From assembly GCF_003931875.1 (NCBI RefSeq), contig NZ_CP034245.1, positions 2,232,001 through 2,296,000 on the forward strand: a DNA stretch of 64,000 nucleotides, written 5' to 3'. The DNA is from Microbacterium sp. 10M-3C3 (lineage in GTDB: Bacteria > Actinomycetota > Actinomycetes > Actinomycetales > Microbacteriaceae). Shown here one piece after another: positions 53,484 to 64,000 of this stretch (the first letter of the stretch is position 1; each line of letters starts with the position of its first letter). Both the position numbers and the translations under genes were made by a program. The notes beneath the pieces were generated by a model that had not been told where the DNA came from, made no database searches, and saw only the letters and a program-made list of their open reading frames with translations.

Positions 53484-54403
53484 CCCTGTCGGAGAAGCCA
53501 CACCAGCAGCGCCTTCTGCGCGTGCAGCCGGTTCTCGGCCTCGTCCCACACGACGCTCTGCGGGCCGTCGATGACCTCGGCGTCGACCTCGTAGCCGCGG
53601 TCGGCCGGGAGGCAGTGGATGAAGATCGCGTCGGGGCGAGCCAGGCCCATGATCTCCTGCGTCACCTTGTAGGCGCCGAGGTCGCGCAGGCGCGCGAGCT
53701 TCTCCTCCTCCTTGCCCATCGACACCCACGTGTCCGTCACGACGACGTCGGCGCCGGCGGCGGCCTCCACGGGATCGGTGTACAGCGTCACGGAGCCGCC
53801 GGTGCGGGCGGCGATCGCGTCGGCGTCGCGCACCACATCCTCGCGCGGCGCGTAGCTCTCGGGCGACGCGACGCGCACGTGCATGCCGGCCGTCACGCCG
53901 GCCAGCACGTATGAGTGCGCCATGTTGCTGCGCCCGTCTCCGAAGAACGACAGCGTGAGGCCCGCGAGGTCGCCCTTGTGCTCGCGGATCGTGAGGAGAT
54001 CGGCGAGCAGCTGGCAGGGGTGGAAGTCGTCGCTGAGCGCGTTGACCACCGGCACCCGCGTCCCCCGCGCCATCTCCTCCAGGCCCGCCTGCGCGTACGT
54101 GCGCCACACGATCGCGGCGACCTGTCGCTCGAGGACGCGCGCGGTGTCGGAGGGGGTCTCCTTGCCGCCGAGCTGACTGTTGGCGGTCGAGATGATCAGC
54201 GGGGAGCCGCCGAGGTCGGCGATGCCGACCGCGAACGACACGCGCGTGCGGGTGGAGGACTTGTCGAAGATCACCGCGACCGTCTGCGGGCCCGCGAGGG
54301 GCTTGAGCGCCCAGCGGTCCTTCTTCAGCTCGAGCGCGAGATCGAGGATCTCCGCCTGCTCGGCGGGGCCCAGGTCGTCGTCGCGCAGCAGATGCCGGGT
54401 CAT
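53480..54403 (-). CDS. argF: Ornithine carbamoyltransferase
   Basis: 307-residue enzyme making citrulline from ornithine and carbamoyl phosphate. Carbamoyl-phosphate motif SSTRTRVSFAVG (~53-64), HPCQLLADLLTI, and the ornithine-binding loop FIHCLPADRGYEVDAEV near the C-terminus are all present. Full length. ATG 54403 overlaps the argD stop (ATGA). No upstream regulation of its own is seen; it belongs to the arg operon. Confidence 0.95.
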
Positions 54404-55632
54404 GCCGTCACCTCCGTCGCCGCCGCATCCAGCAGCAGCGAATCGGACACCGTCGCGAGGGCCGCGCGGAAGAGCTCCGCGAACTCGGCGATCTCGGCGT
54501 CGCCGATCGTGAGGGCCGGGACGAGGCGGATCGTGTCGTCGTTGGGCGCGTTCACGATGAGTCCGTGCGCCTGCGCCGCGGCGACCACCGCCTTCGCGAC
54601 GGGGTGGGCCAGCGCCACGCCGAGCAGTAGCCCGCGCCCGCGGACGCCCGTCACCAGCGGCGAGCCGATCGCGAGGATCGCCTCCCGCAGCTGCGCGCCG
54701 CGCGCGCGGGCGTTGCCGACGAGCTCGGCGCGCTCGATCTCGCCGAGCACGGCTCCCGCCACGGCCGTCGCGAGCGGGTTGCCCCCGAAGGTCGAGCCGT
54801 GGGTGCCGGGATAGAACAGCTCGCTCGCCGCGCCGAAGGTGATGAGCGCGCCGATCGGGAAGCCGCCGCCCACGCCCTTGGCGACCGTGATGGCGTCAGG
54901 GACGATGCCCTCGTGCTGGAAGGCGAACCACTCCCCCGTGCGGCCGGCACCGGTCTGGATCTCGTCGACGATGAGGAGCGCGCCGTGCCGGGCGGTGAGC
55001 TCGCGCGCGGCGGCGAGGTAGCCCGCCGGGAGCTCGACGACGCCGGCCTCCCCCTGGATGGGCTCGACGACGAGGGCGGCGACCTGCTCGTCCATCGCGG
55101 CTTCGAGTGCGGCGACGGTCGCGTCGAGGTGCTCGACCCCAGGCACCATCGGCAGGAAGTCGGCCTGCAGCGCGGGCTTGCCGGTGAGGGCGAGCGTGCC
55201 CATCGTGCGGCCGTGGAAGCCGCCGCGCAGGGTCAGGATGCGGGTGCGGCCGTCGGCGCGGCCGTGCAGGCGCGCGAGCTTGAAGGCCGCCTCGTTCGCC
55301 TCGGCGCCGGAGTTGCCGAAGTAGACGCGCCCCGACGGCCCGGTGCCGGCGAGGCGCTTGAGCCGCGCGGCGAGCTCGAGCTGCGGCGGGGTGGCGAAGT
55401 AGTTCGACACGTGCGCGAGCGTGGCCGCCTGCCGCGTCACCGCCTCGACGAACACGGGGTGCGCGTGCCCGAGCGCGTCGACGGCGATGCCGGCGAGGAA
55501 GTCGAGGTAGCGCCGGCCGTCGCCGTCCCACAGGTGGGCGCCCTCGCCGCGCACGAACAGCGCCATGCGGTCGCCGAAGCTGCGGACGAGGTCGCGGCCC
55601 GCGTCGTCCTGCCAGGTTGCGGTGTCGCTCAT
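54400..55632 (-). CDS. argD: Acetylornithine aminotransferase
   Basis: 410-residue PLP-dependent class III aminotransferase converting N-acetylglutamate semialdehyde to N-acetylornithine. Cofactor motifs [33 protein letters not shown] and the Schiff-base lysine in [15 protein letters not shown] (about Lys244) are seen. ATG 55632 ([10 protein letters not shown]) overlaps the argB stop by four bases. Confidence 0.95.
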   Translation of the reverse strand: MSDTATWQDDAGRDLVRSFGDRMALFVRGEGAHLWDGDGRRYLDFLAGIAVDALGHAHPVFVEAVTRQAATLAHVSNYFATPPQLELAARLKRLAGTGPSGRVYFGNSGAEANEAAFKLARLHGRADGRTRILTLRGGFHGRTMGTLALTGKPALQADFLPMVPGVEHLDATVAALEAAMDEQVAALVVEPIQGEAGVVELPAGYLAAARELTARHGALLIVDEIQTGAGRTGEWFAFQHEGIVPDAITVAKGVGGGFPIGALITFGAASELFYPGTHGSTFGGNPLATAVAGAVLGEIERAELVGNARARGAQLREAILAIGSPLVTGVRGRGLLLGVALAHPVAKAVVAAAQAHGLIVNAPNDDTIRLVPALTIGDAEIAEFAELFRAALATVSDSLLLDAAATEVTA

Positions 55633-56531
55633 GCGACCACCTCCGTTCCGATTCCCTTGCTGGTGAACAGCTCCACGAGCACCGAGTGCGGTACGCGCCC
55701 GTCGATGATCGCCGCGGTGGGCACGCCGCCCTCCACGGCGTCCAGGCACGCCTGCATCTTCGGGATCATGCCCGACTCCAGTCGCGGCATCATCGCGCGC
55801 AGCTCGGTCGAGGTGAGGTGGGAGACGAGGGATTCGCGGTTCGGCCAGTCGGCGTAGAGCCCCGGCACATCGGTCAGCACGACGAGCTTCTCGGCGCCGA
55901 GCGCGACGGCCAGCGCCGCCGCCGCCGCATCCGCGTTGACGTTCAGCGAGTGGCCGGGATGGTCGAGGTCGGGCGCGATGCTCGAGACGATCGGGATGCG
56001 CCCGGCGTCGAGATGGTCGCGCACGGGCGTCGGATCGACCGTCACGACGTCGCCGACCCGGCCGAGGTCGTGCTCGACGCCGTCCACGACGACGCCGCGG
56101 CGACGTCCGCCGAACAGGCCCGCGTCCTCGCCGCTGAGCCCCGTGGCCAGCGGCCCGTGCGCGTTGACCTTGGCCACGAGCTGCGGGTTGATCTGCCCGG
56201 TCAGCACCATGCGCACGACGGAGATCGCCTCGGTCGAGGTCACGCGGTAGCCGCCCTTGAACTCGCTCGGGATGGCGAGCCGGTCGAGCATCGAGGAGAT
56301 CTGCGGGCCGCCGCCGTGGACCACGACCGGCAGCACGCCCACGTAGCGGAGGTAGGCGATGTCGGCGGCGAACGCGTCCTGCAGCTCGTCGCTGACCATG
56401 GCGTTGCCGCCGTACTTCACGACGACCACCTTGTCGCGGAAACGGCGCAGCCACGGCAGCGACTCGACGAGGGAGGCCGCCCGCTCGCTCGCGGCGGCCG
56501 GGTCGGTGTCTTGCAGGTCGATGCCGCTCAT
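55629..56531 (-). CDS. argB: Acetylglutamate kinase
   Basis: 300-residue kinase, the committed phosphorylation step and usual target of arginine feedback. [10 protein letters not shown] (phosphate-binding Gly loop), [26 protein letters not shown], and the second-domain [29 protein letters not shown] are diagnostic. The N-terminal ~30-residue helix ([20 protein letters not shown]) matches the arginine-sensitive, hexameric subfamily, so this enzyme is likely inhibited by arginine. ATG 56531 overlaps the argJ stop. Confidence 0.95.
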   Translation of the reverse strand: MSGIDLQDTDPAAASERAASLVESLPWLRRFRDKVVVVKYGGNAMVSDELQDAFAADIAYLRYVGVLPVVVHGGGPQISSMLDRLAIPSEFKGGYRVTSTEAISVVRMVLTGQINPQLVAKVNAHGPLATGLSGEDAGLFGGRRRGVVVDGVEHDLGRVGDVVTVDPTPVRDHLDAGRIPIVSSIAPDLDHPGHSLNVNADAAAAALAVALGAEKLVVLTDVPGLYADWPNRESLVSHLTSTELRAMMPRLESGMIPKMQACLDAVEGGVPTAAIIDGRVPHSVLVELFTSKGIGTEVVA

Positions 56532-57685
56532 GAGGAGTACGCGCTGTTCTCGTGGACGTAGTCGTGGGTGAGGTCGTTCGTGAGGATCGTCGCCGAGGCG
56601 TCCCCGTGGTGCAGGTCGATCGCGACCGTCGTCGCGCGGGGCGTCAGGTCGACCTCCTCGCGCGGACGGTCGGGCCCTCCCGCCGCGCACACGCGCACGC
56701 CGTTCATCCACACGTCCACGGCGTACGGATCGAAGGCGGCCCGCGTCGTGCCGATCGCGGCGAGCACGCGCCCCCAGTTGGGGTCGTTGCCGAAGATCGC
56801 GGCCTTGAACAGGTTGTTGCGGGCGACGGAGCGGCCGACCTCGACGGCGTCGTCCTCGCTGGCGGCACCGGTGACCTCGATGCGGATGTCGTGGCTCGCG
56901 CCCTCGGCGTCGCCCTGCAGCTGCTCGGCGAGGTCCTGGCACACCTCCGCGAGCGCCGCGCGGAACGCCGCCGGGTCGGGCGTGACGCCGCTCGCGCCGC
57001 TGACCATGAGCGTCACCTGGTCGTTCGTGGACATGCAGCCGTCGGAGTCGAGCCGGTCGAAGCTCGTCCGCGTCGCGGCCCGCAGCGCCGCATCCGCCTC
57101 CGCCGCATCGAGCACGGCATCGGTGGTGAGCACGACGAGCATGGTCGCAAGTCCCGGCGCCAGCATGCCCGCGCCCTTGGCCATGCCGCCGATCGTCCAG
57201 CCGTCGCCGGTGCGCACGGCGCGCTTGGGCCGCGAGTCGGTCGTCATGATCGCGAGCGAGGCGTCCTCTCCCCCGTCCGGCGAGAGGGCGGCGACGCCCT
57301 GCTCGACGCCCGCGAGCACCTTCGCACGGAAGACCTCGTCGCCCGTGCCGATGAGGCCGGTCGAGCACACCAGCACATCCCCGGCCGAGACGCCCAGGAG
57401 CTCGGCGGCCTTCTCGGCGGTCTGGTGCGTGGTCTGGAACCCGAACGCGCCGGTGAAGCAGTTCGCGCCGCCGGAGTTGAGGACGACCGCCTCGACGACC
57501 CCGTCCCGGATCGCCTGCTCCGACCACAGGATCGGGTTCGCCTTGGCCCGGTTGGACGTGAAGACCGCGGCCCCGACCTTGAGGGGCCCGCGGTTGACGA
57601 CGACGGCGACGTCGGGGCGGCCGGTCGATTTCAGGCCGACGGCGACGCCGGATGCTTCGAATCCGGCGGGGGCGGTGACACTCAC
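56528..57685 (-). CDS. argJ: Bifunctional ornithine acetyltransferase / N-acetylglutamate synthase
   Basis: 385-residue self-cleaving enzyme that recycles the acetyl group from N-acetylornithine to glutamate. The maturation site is in [21 protein letters not shown]: the precursor is cut before the Thr of ATML, which then acts as nucleophile. [19 protein letters not shown] N-terminus ([19 protein letters not shown]) and [12 protein letters not shown] are conserved. Presence of argJ means a cyclic acetyl pathway. GTG 57685 overlaps the argC stop by four bases. Confidence 0.95.
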   Translation of the reverse strand: MSVTAPAGFEASGVAVGLKSTGRPDVAVVVNRGPLKVGAAVFTSNRAKANPILWSEQAIRDGVVEAVVLNSGGANCFTGAFGFQTTHQTAEKAAELLGVSAGDVLVCSTGLIGTGDEVFRAKVLAGVEQGVAALSPDGGEDASLAIMTTDSRPKRAVRTGDGWTIGGMAKGAGMLAPGLATMLVVLTTDAVLDAAEADAALRAATRTSFDRLDSDGCMSTNDQVTLMVSGASGVTPDPAAFRAALAEVCQDLAEQLQGDAEGASHDIRIEVTGAASEDDAVEVGRSVARNNLFKAAIFGNDPNWGRVLAAIGTTRAAFDPYAVDVWMNGVRVCAAGGPDRPREEVDLTPRATTVAIDLHHGDASATILTNDLTHDYVHENSAYSS

Positions 57686-58731
57686 GGGGCGACTCCGTTC
57701 ACGCTGAGCGCCGTGGTCTCCGCCAGGCCCAGGGCGATGTTCATCGATTGGACGGCCGCGCCGGCGGTGCCCTTGACGAGGTTGTCGACCGCGGCGACGA
57801 CCACGACGCGGCCCGCGTCGCGGTCGACCGCGAGACCGAGCAGCGCGGTGTTCGCGCCGAGGACGTCGGCCGTGCGCGGGAATGCTCCGGCCGGCAGCAG
57901 CTGGACGAACGGCTCGTCGGCGTACGCGCTCTCCCACGCCTCGCGGATCTGCGCGTCCGTCGCGCCCGGCGCGATCGGCGCGGACGTCGTGGCGAGGATG
58001 CCGCGGGCCATCGGCACGATGACGGGTGTGAAGGAGATGCGCACGGCGTCGGCCGGCGCGCCGGCGGCGACGAGCGCCTGACGGATCTCGGGGATGTGCC
58101 GGTGCGTGCCCCCGACGGCGTAGGGGTTGGCCGAGCCGAGGATCTCGGATGCGAGCAGGTGCGTCTTCGCGCTCTTGCCCGCGCCGCTCGGTCCGACCGC
58201 CAGCACGGTGACGATGCCGGCGGGGTCGACGACGCCGGCGGCGACACCCGGCGCGATGCTCAGCGACACCGTGGACGCGTTGCATCCGGGGGCGGCGATG
58301 CGGGTCGCGCCGGCCAGCGCCGCGCGCTGCTTGCCGCCGGCGACGGGGAGCTCGGGGACGCCGTAGGTCCACGGATCCGGATGCGGGCCGCCGTAGAAAC
58401 GCGCCCAGTCGGCGGCCTCGGTGAGGCGATGGTCGGCGCCGGCGTCGATCACGAGCGGCGTGTCGACGAGAGCGTCCGTGTACTGCGCGGACTGCCCGTG
58501 CGGCAGGGCGAGCACGACGATGTCATGGCCGGCCAGCACGTCGGGCGTCGTGTCCTGCAGCGTCAGGTGCGCGAGCGAGCGCAGGTGCGGCTGGTGCTCG
58601 ATGAGCGGCTGCCCGGCGTTGGAGTGCGCCGTGACGGTGCGGATCTCGACGTCGGGGTGCGCCGCGAGCAGGCGCAGCGCTTCACCGCCGGCGTAGCCGG
58701 ATGCGCCGGAGACGGCGACCGAATAGGGCAT
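57682..58731 (-). CDS. argC: N-acetyl-gamma-glutamyl-phosphate reductase
   Basis: 349-residue NADPH-dependent enzyme, first gene of the arginine operon argC-J-B-D-F-(acyltransferase)-H. NADP motif [18 protein letters not shown] is at the N-terminus; the nucleophile cysteine is in [14 protein letters not shown] (~Cys150); [11 protein letters not shown] supplies the catalytic His. ATG 58731 is chosen because AAGGTGG lies five bases upstream; the GTG three codons earlier sits on that ribosome-binding site. It is preceded by an Arg-rich leader ORF and hairpins. Confidence 0.94.
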   Translation of the reverse strand: MPYSVAVSGASGYAGGEALRLLAAHPDVEIRTVTAHSNAGQPLIEHQPHLRSLAHLTLQDTTPDVLAGHDIVVLALPHGQSAQYTDALVDTPLVIDAGADHRLTEAADWARFYGGPHPDPWTYGVPELPVAGGKQRAALAGATRIAAPGCNASTVSLSIAPGVAAGVVDPAGIVTVLAVGPSGAGKSAKTHLLASEILGSANPYAVGGTHRHIPEIRQALVAAGAPADAVRISFTPVIVPMARGILATTSAPIAPGATDAQIREAWESAYADEPFVQLLPAGAFPRTADVLGANTALLGLAVDRDAGRVVVVAAVDNLVKGTAGAAVQSMNIALGLAETTALSVNGVAP

Positions 58732-58760
58732 GGCTTCCACCTTATTGTCTGGGGCGAGGG

Positions 58761-58807
58761 GGCCGGAGACGGCGACACCCGGCCGCAGCAGACGCGTCGG
58801 GGTCGCC
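58761..58807 (-). promoter_or_regulatory. Two mutually exclusive hairpins between the leader ORF and argC, candidate attenuator
   Basis: Minus-strand RNA. Hairpin 1: GGCGACCCCG (58807-58798) pairs with CGGG(T)GTCGCC (58781-58771), ten base pairs with one bulged base and a 16-base loop; its first base is the last base of the leader stop codon. Hairpin 2: GGCCGG (58784-58779) pairs with CCGGCC (58766-58761), loop of 12 bases. They share bases 58779-58781, so only one can form. No U-tract follows. A ribosome stalled on the arginine codons of the leader would cover the start of hairpin 1. Confidence 0.5.
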
Positions 58808-58878
58808 TAGAGTCGGCGGCCGCGGCGCACGCGCGAGCCCGCGATGCCCAGGGCGGGCGCGGCGGGAGCGGGAAGCAT
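58807..58878 (-). CDS. Arginine-rich leader peptide upstream of argC
   Basis: 23-codon ORF (ATG 58878, stop TAG at 58809-58807). The peptide starts MLPAPAAPALGIAG and ends SRVRRGRRL: five of the last eight residues are Arg (CGC x4, CGA x1). There is no Shine-Dalgarno, but a promoter -10 (58890-58885) lies only six bases before the ATG, as for a leaderless mRNA. Location directly before the arginine operon, Arg enrichment and following hairpins are the design of a ribosome-mediated attenuator. An alternative is a chance ORF in GC-rich sequence, since CGC is common here. Confidence 0.55.
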   Translation of the reverse strand: MLPAPAAPALGIAGSRVRRGRRL

Positions 58879-58884
58879 GCGGCG

Positions 58885-58914
58885 AGGTTAGCCCGTCGGG
58901 GCCGCGCCGTGCAA
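58885..58914 (-). promoter_or_regulatory. Candidate promoter of the arginine operon
   Basis: Minus strand: -35 TTGCAC (58914-58909), 18-base spacer, -10 TAACCT (58890-58885). The expected start of transcription falls on the leader ATG (58878). The -10 contains the TAA stop of the upstream alpha-glucosidase remnant, so the promoter is embedded in that gene's end. Confidence 0.6.
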
Positions 58915-60628
58915 ATCGCCTGACGCGGCGCGGCGACGCACGACGGCTGTCCACGGGGCGAGCTCGGCGTCGGGCGCGGGCACGTCGTCCACGTTCGCGA
59001 GCAGCACGTCGGCGTGGTGCCACGCGGCGAGGGCGGCCGCATCCGGCGACCGCGGCTGGGACGACAGGTTCGCGACGACGAGCAGCTGCTCGTCCCCGAG
59101 CCGGCGGACGAAGGCGAACACGGCCGGGTCCCCCGCATCGATCCGGCGGAAGTCGCCGTCGACGACGACGGAAAGCTCGTGCCGCAGGCGGATCAGCGCA
59201 CGGTAGTGCGCGAGAACGGAGCGGGGATCGTCCGCCTGCGCGGCGACGCTGATGCGGGCGGCGCTCGGTGCCACGTCGATCCACGGCGTGCCGGTCGTGA
59301 ACCCCGCGTGCGCGGACGCGTCCCACTGCATCGGGGTGCGCGCGTTGTCGCGACCGTGCGAAGCGAGCCCCGGCAGCACGTCGGCGGGATCGATTCCGCG
59401 CGCGACCTCTGCGGCGTAATGGCCGAGCGACTCGACGTCGCGGAAGGCGTCGATCGCAGCGAACGCGCCGTTGGTCATCCCGATCTCCTCGCCCTGGTAC
59501 ACATACGGCGTGCCGCGCTGCAGGTGGAGGATCGTCGCCAGGGCGGTCGCCGACTCGCGCCACCAGCGGCCGTCGTCGCCGAACCGGCTGACGGGGCGCG
59601 GCTGGTCGTGGTTGGCGAGGTAGGTAGAGGCTGTTCCAGCCGACGTCGGCGAGCGCCTCCTGCCACGCCGTGAACGACGCCGCGAGCTCGCCCGGCTCGA
59701 GCGGCCGCGGGGAGAACTTCGACTCGGGGCCGCGGTCGAGGCCGACGTGGTCGAACTGGAACACCATGTCCACCTCACGGCGCGCCGGATCGGTCAGCAG
59801 CCGCGCTTCCTCGAAGGTCACCCCGGGCGTCTCTCCCACGGTGAGCAGGCCGTCCCGCCCGTCGAACACCTCGCGGTGCATCTCCTGGAGGAACTCGTGC
59901 AGGCGCGGGCCGTTGACGTAGAACCGCGAGCCGTCGGCGAACGCGTGGCCCGGGCGGGCGGGGGCGTCGCCGAGGATCGGCTGCTTCGAGATGAGGTTGA
60001 TCACGTCCATGCGGAAGCCGTCGACGCCGCGGTCGAGCCAGCGGCGCATCATGGCGTACACCGCCTGGCGCACCTCGGGGTTCTCCCAGTTCAGATCGGG
60101 CTGCTTGCGGTCGAACAGGTGGAGGTAGTACTCCCCGGTCGCCGCATCCCATTCCCACACCGAGCCGGAGAAGAACGACTCCCAGTTGGTCGGCTCCGCG
60201 CCGGCTTCGCCGCCCACCGTGCCGGGCCGGGCAGGGCGCCACGAGTACCAGTCGCGCTTCGCGCTGTCGCGGCTCGCGCGCGACTCCTCGAACCACGCGT
60301 GCTCGTCGGACGTGTGGTTCACGATGAGGTCCATGACGAGCTTCATGCCGCGCGCGTGCAGGGCCGCGATCAGCTCGTCGAGGTCGCCGAGGGTCCCGAA
60401 CACGGGGTCGATGTCCTCGTAGTCGCTGATGTCGTATCCGTTGTCCGCGTGCGGGCTGCGGTACACCGGCGACAGCCACACGACGTCCACACCCAGGCGC
60501 TCGAGGTGGTCGAGGCGCCGCAGGATGCCGCGGAGGTCGCCGATGCCGTCACCGTCGGAGTCCTGGAAGCTGCGCGGCCAGATCTGGTAGACGACGGCGC
60601 TCTTCCACCATCCCGGCTCGTCGGCCAT
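58888..60628 (-). pseudogene. Alpha-glucosidase (GH13, oligo-1,6-glucosidase type), frameshifted
   Basis: The N-terminal part (60628 to about 59626; MADEPGWWKSAVVYQIWPRSF...) contains GH13 regions: DLIVNHTSDEH, catalytic nucleophile Asp in GFRMDVINLI, acid/base Glu in LLTVGETPGV. The reading frame shifts at 59618-59627, where CTAC is tandemly duplicated (CTCTACCTACCTCGCC instead of CTCTACCTCGCC). The other frame continues LANHDQPRPVSRFGDDGRWW (third catalytic Asp) to a TAA at 58888. Removing four bases would give an intact protein of 578 residues. ATG follows GGAGGGG; 19 bases after pheT. As it stands, the product lacks the third catalytic Asp and the C-terminal domain. Confidence 0.85.
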
Positions 60629-60647
60629 CGTGCCCCTCCGAGAAGTC

Positions 60648-63160
60648 TCAGTCGCGGATGCGCGCGCCGAAGCGCTCGGCCGCGACCGCGACACCCGCGA
60701 GCTTGGCGTCGGTCGCCTCGGCGGCGGTGAGCGTGCGGTCGGGGGCGCGGAAGCGCAGCGCGAACGTCAGGCTCTTGGATCCCTCCGGCACGCCCGCGCC
60801 GCGGTAGTCGTCGACGAGGCGCACGGCCTCCAGCAGCGTCCCCGCGCCCTCGGCGAGCGCGGCGCGGACGCCCGCGGCCGGGACGTCGGCGGGCACGACG
60901 AGCGACACGTCCTGCGTCGCCACCGGGTAGCCCGACAGCGAGGCCGCGACGATCCGCTGCCCCGCCCGTGCGAGCACGGCGTCGAGGTCGAGCTCGGCGA
61001 CGTAGACCCGACCCGGGAGATCGGTCTCGGCCGACACGGCCGGGAGCACCTCGCCGACGTAGCCCACGTCCACACCGTCGACGCTCACGATGCCGGTGCG
61101 GCCCGGATGCAGCGCCGCCCGCTCGCCCTGACGCACGTCCAGGTCCGCCCCGGCCGCGGCGGCGATCGCGCGCACCGCATCGACGGCGTCGGCGAGGTCG
61201 AACGGCTCGGCCGGCTGGCCCGGCTGCTTCGCGACGCGGTTGCCCGTCAGAAGCACCGCGACGTGACGCGGCTGCGGCGGTATGGCCGCATCGAGCGCCG
61301 CGAGGGTCGCCGCATCCGGGCGCTCGGCCGCGGCGGGCACCGTCTCGGTGCCGTACGCGACACCCGGCTCGGGCGTGAACACCGACCCGATCTCGAACAC
61401 GGCGAGGTCGACGAGGCCGCGCGACTGGTTGCGGTGCGCCACCTGCAGCAGCCCCGGAACGAGGCTCCGCCGCAGCGCCGGAGCCTGACCGTCCAGCGGG
61501 TTGGCGAGCAGGACGCTCGGCACGTGCGCGCCCGACGGCGAGCCGTGCAGCTCGTTCTGCGCCTCGGTCGTGAAGCCGAACGAGAGCGTCTCGACGTACC
61601 CCGCCGCCGCGAGCGCGTTGGCCACGCGGCGCCGCCCGTCCTGCGCGGCGGTGCGACCGCGGCCGGAGGGCGGCACGGGCAGGATCGAGGGGATGCGGTC
61701 GTAGCCCGTGATGCGGGCGACCTCCTCAGCCAGGGTCCACTTGTCGCTGAGGTCGGGGCGCCACGACGGCGGCACGACGGTCCACGCCTCGGGCGTGGAA
61801 TCCGCGATCTCGCAGCCGATCCTCTCGAGCGCGCCGGTGATCTCGTCGTCGGTGTAGTCGACGCCGATGAGGCCGGGGACGAACGGTCGCGGCAGCGCGA
61901 TCGCCTCGAGGAACACCTCGGCGAACAGCGCACCGCCGGTCTCGGTGTCGAGCGTCCCGCCGGCCAGCTCCACCATCAGGTCGGCCACACGACGCGCCGC
62001 GACGAACGGCACGAGCGGGTCGACGCCGCGCTCGAAGCGGCGCGAGGCCTCGGAGGGCAGCTTGTGACGGCGGGCCGTGCGCGCGATCGTGACGGTGTCG
62101 AAGACCGCCGCCTCGATGAGCACGTTGCGCGTGGCGTCGGTCATCTCCGTCGTGCCGCCGCCCATGACCCCCGCGAGGCCGATCGGGCCGGACTCGTCGG
62201 TGATGAGGAGGTCTTCGACGCTCAGCGCGCGGTCCTTGCCGTCGAGGGTCGTGAGCCGCTCGCCCTCGCGCGCACGGCGCACCGTGATGCCGCCCGACAG
62301 GCGGTCGAGGTCGTACCCGTGGATCGGGTTGCCGAGCTCGAGCATGACGTAGTTGGTGATGTCGATGAGGATGCCGAGCGACCGGATGCCCGCGAGCGTG
62401 AGCCGCGCGACCATCCACGGCGGCGTCGGGCGCGTCGGATCGACGTCGCGGACGATCCGCACGACGAACTCGCTCGCTCCCACCCGGCCCCGGATCGGCG
62501 CGTCGTCGACGACGGCGACGGGAAAGCCGCCGGTCGGCTGCTCCAGCTCCTCGAACGCGCGGTCGGCCGGGTCGCGGAAGGCGGCGCCCGTGGCGTGGGA
62601 GTACTCGCGGGCCACACCGCGCAGGCTCAGGGCGTAGCCGCGGTCGGGCGTGACGTTGATCTCGACCGCGACGTCGTCGAGGCCCAGGAGCGCGATCGCG
62701 TCGGTGCCGACCTCGGGGTCGAGGCCGAGCTCGGCCAGCCGCAGGATGCCGCTGTGCTCGTCGCCCAGGCCGAGCTCCTTCGCGGAGGCGATCATGCCGT
62801 CGGAGACATGCCCGTAGGTTTTGCGTGCCGCGATCGGAAAGGGCCCCGGCAGCACGGCGCCCGGCAGCGTCACGACGACCTTGTCGCCGACGAAGAAGTT
62901 CGACGCGCCGCACACGATGCCGCGCACGCCGCCGTTCGCCTCGCCGACGTCCACCTGGCACCAGCGGATCGTCTTGCCGTTGGACTGCGGCTCGGGTGTG
63001 AACTCGAGCACCTGCCCGACCACGATCGGACCGGTCAGGTCGAAGCCGTGGACATCCTCCTCCTCGAAGCCGACCGACACGAGAGACGCCAGCACGTCCT
63101 CGGGCGTCGCCTCCGCGGGGACGTCGACGTATTCGCGGAGCCACGACAGCGGGACGCGCA

Positions 63161-63161
<1 letters not shown>
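60648..63161 (-). CDS. pheT: Phenylalanyl-tRNA synthetase beta subunit
   Basis: 837-residue beta subunit of the alpha2beta2 enzyme. An N-terminal tRNA-binding OB domain (GPIVVGQVLEFTPEPQSNGKTIRWCQV, ~45-155), B3/B4 editing region (~210-400), B5 domain (~405-480), catalytic-like core with GLLQVAHRNQSRG, and a C-terminal anticodon-binding FDX-ACB domain (SGYPVATQDVSLVVPADVPAAG, ~745-837). ATG 63161 shares its A with the pheS stop (TGATG), so translation is coupled. Full length. Confidence 0.96.

Positions 63162-64000
<839 letters not shown>

Overview
The window reads as a high-GC actinobacterial chromosome segment, most likely Microbacteriaceae and Microbacterium-like. This is inferred from codon and GC bias, the many GTG starts, the FHA/FtsR pair, the pheST-arg and tyrS/tlyA/nadK/recN/pyrG/xerD/scpAB/cmk/der gene order shared with mycobacteria, and the rRNA sequences. 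The genus is not proven. I see no IS element, prophage, integrase of mobile type or CRISPR array; almost everything is chromosomal core or family-level accessory.

Layout. 1-1.3 kb: a MerR-type regulator (ftsR) and a GarA/OdhI-type FHA protein that normally controls 2-oxoglutarate dehydrogenase. 1.5-2.9 kb: a small copper-handling island (Cys/Met-rich four-helix copper-storage protein, CopC-like protein, a small Cys protein). 2.9-9.3 kb: lpdA, a CYTH protein, alpha-glucan phosphorylase, a class I amidotransferase, NAD(P)H-hydrate epimerase. 9.4-15.6 kb: secreted GH5 cellulase with CBM2, YihY membrane protein, short prepilin peptidase, L,D-transpeptidase, Mug glycosylase, aldo/keto reductase. 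15.7-26.2 kb: DEAD-box helicase, quinone oxidoreductase, K+ channel, acetyltransferases, HD protein, tRNA-Pro, DUF222/HNH nuclease, LtrA, S4 protein and a Nudix-NYN fusion.

26.2-41.6 kb is one long minus-strand run of tightly packed or overlapping genes: a TPR-like protein, HAD phosphatase, a 53-aa protein, tlyA, nadK, recN, pyrG, Nudix, xerD, parA, scpA, scpB, rluB, tyrA, cmk, der. It lies directly downstream of an rrn operon (16S-23S-5S, minus strand, 41.6-46.9 kb, with two candidate promoters at 47.1-47.2 kb).

47.4-64 kb, again all minus strand: DUF4184 protein, tyrS, a membrane protein with satD, the arginine operon argC-J-B-D-F-(acyltransferase)-argH with 4-base overlaps between every gene, a frameshifted alpha-glucosidase, and pheST. 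argR and argG are absent from the arginine cluster. In front of argC I find a promoter positioned for leaderless transcription of a 23-codon ORF ending in five arginine codons, followed by two mutually exclusive hairpins. This looks like an arginine-sensing attenuator and is the most interesting feature here. The second is a 4-bp tandem duplication that breaks the alpha-glucosidase gene.
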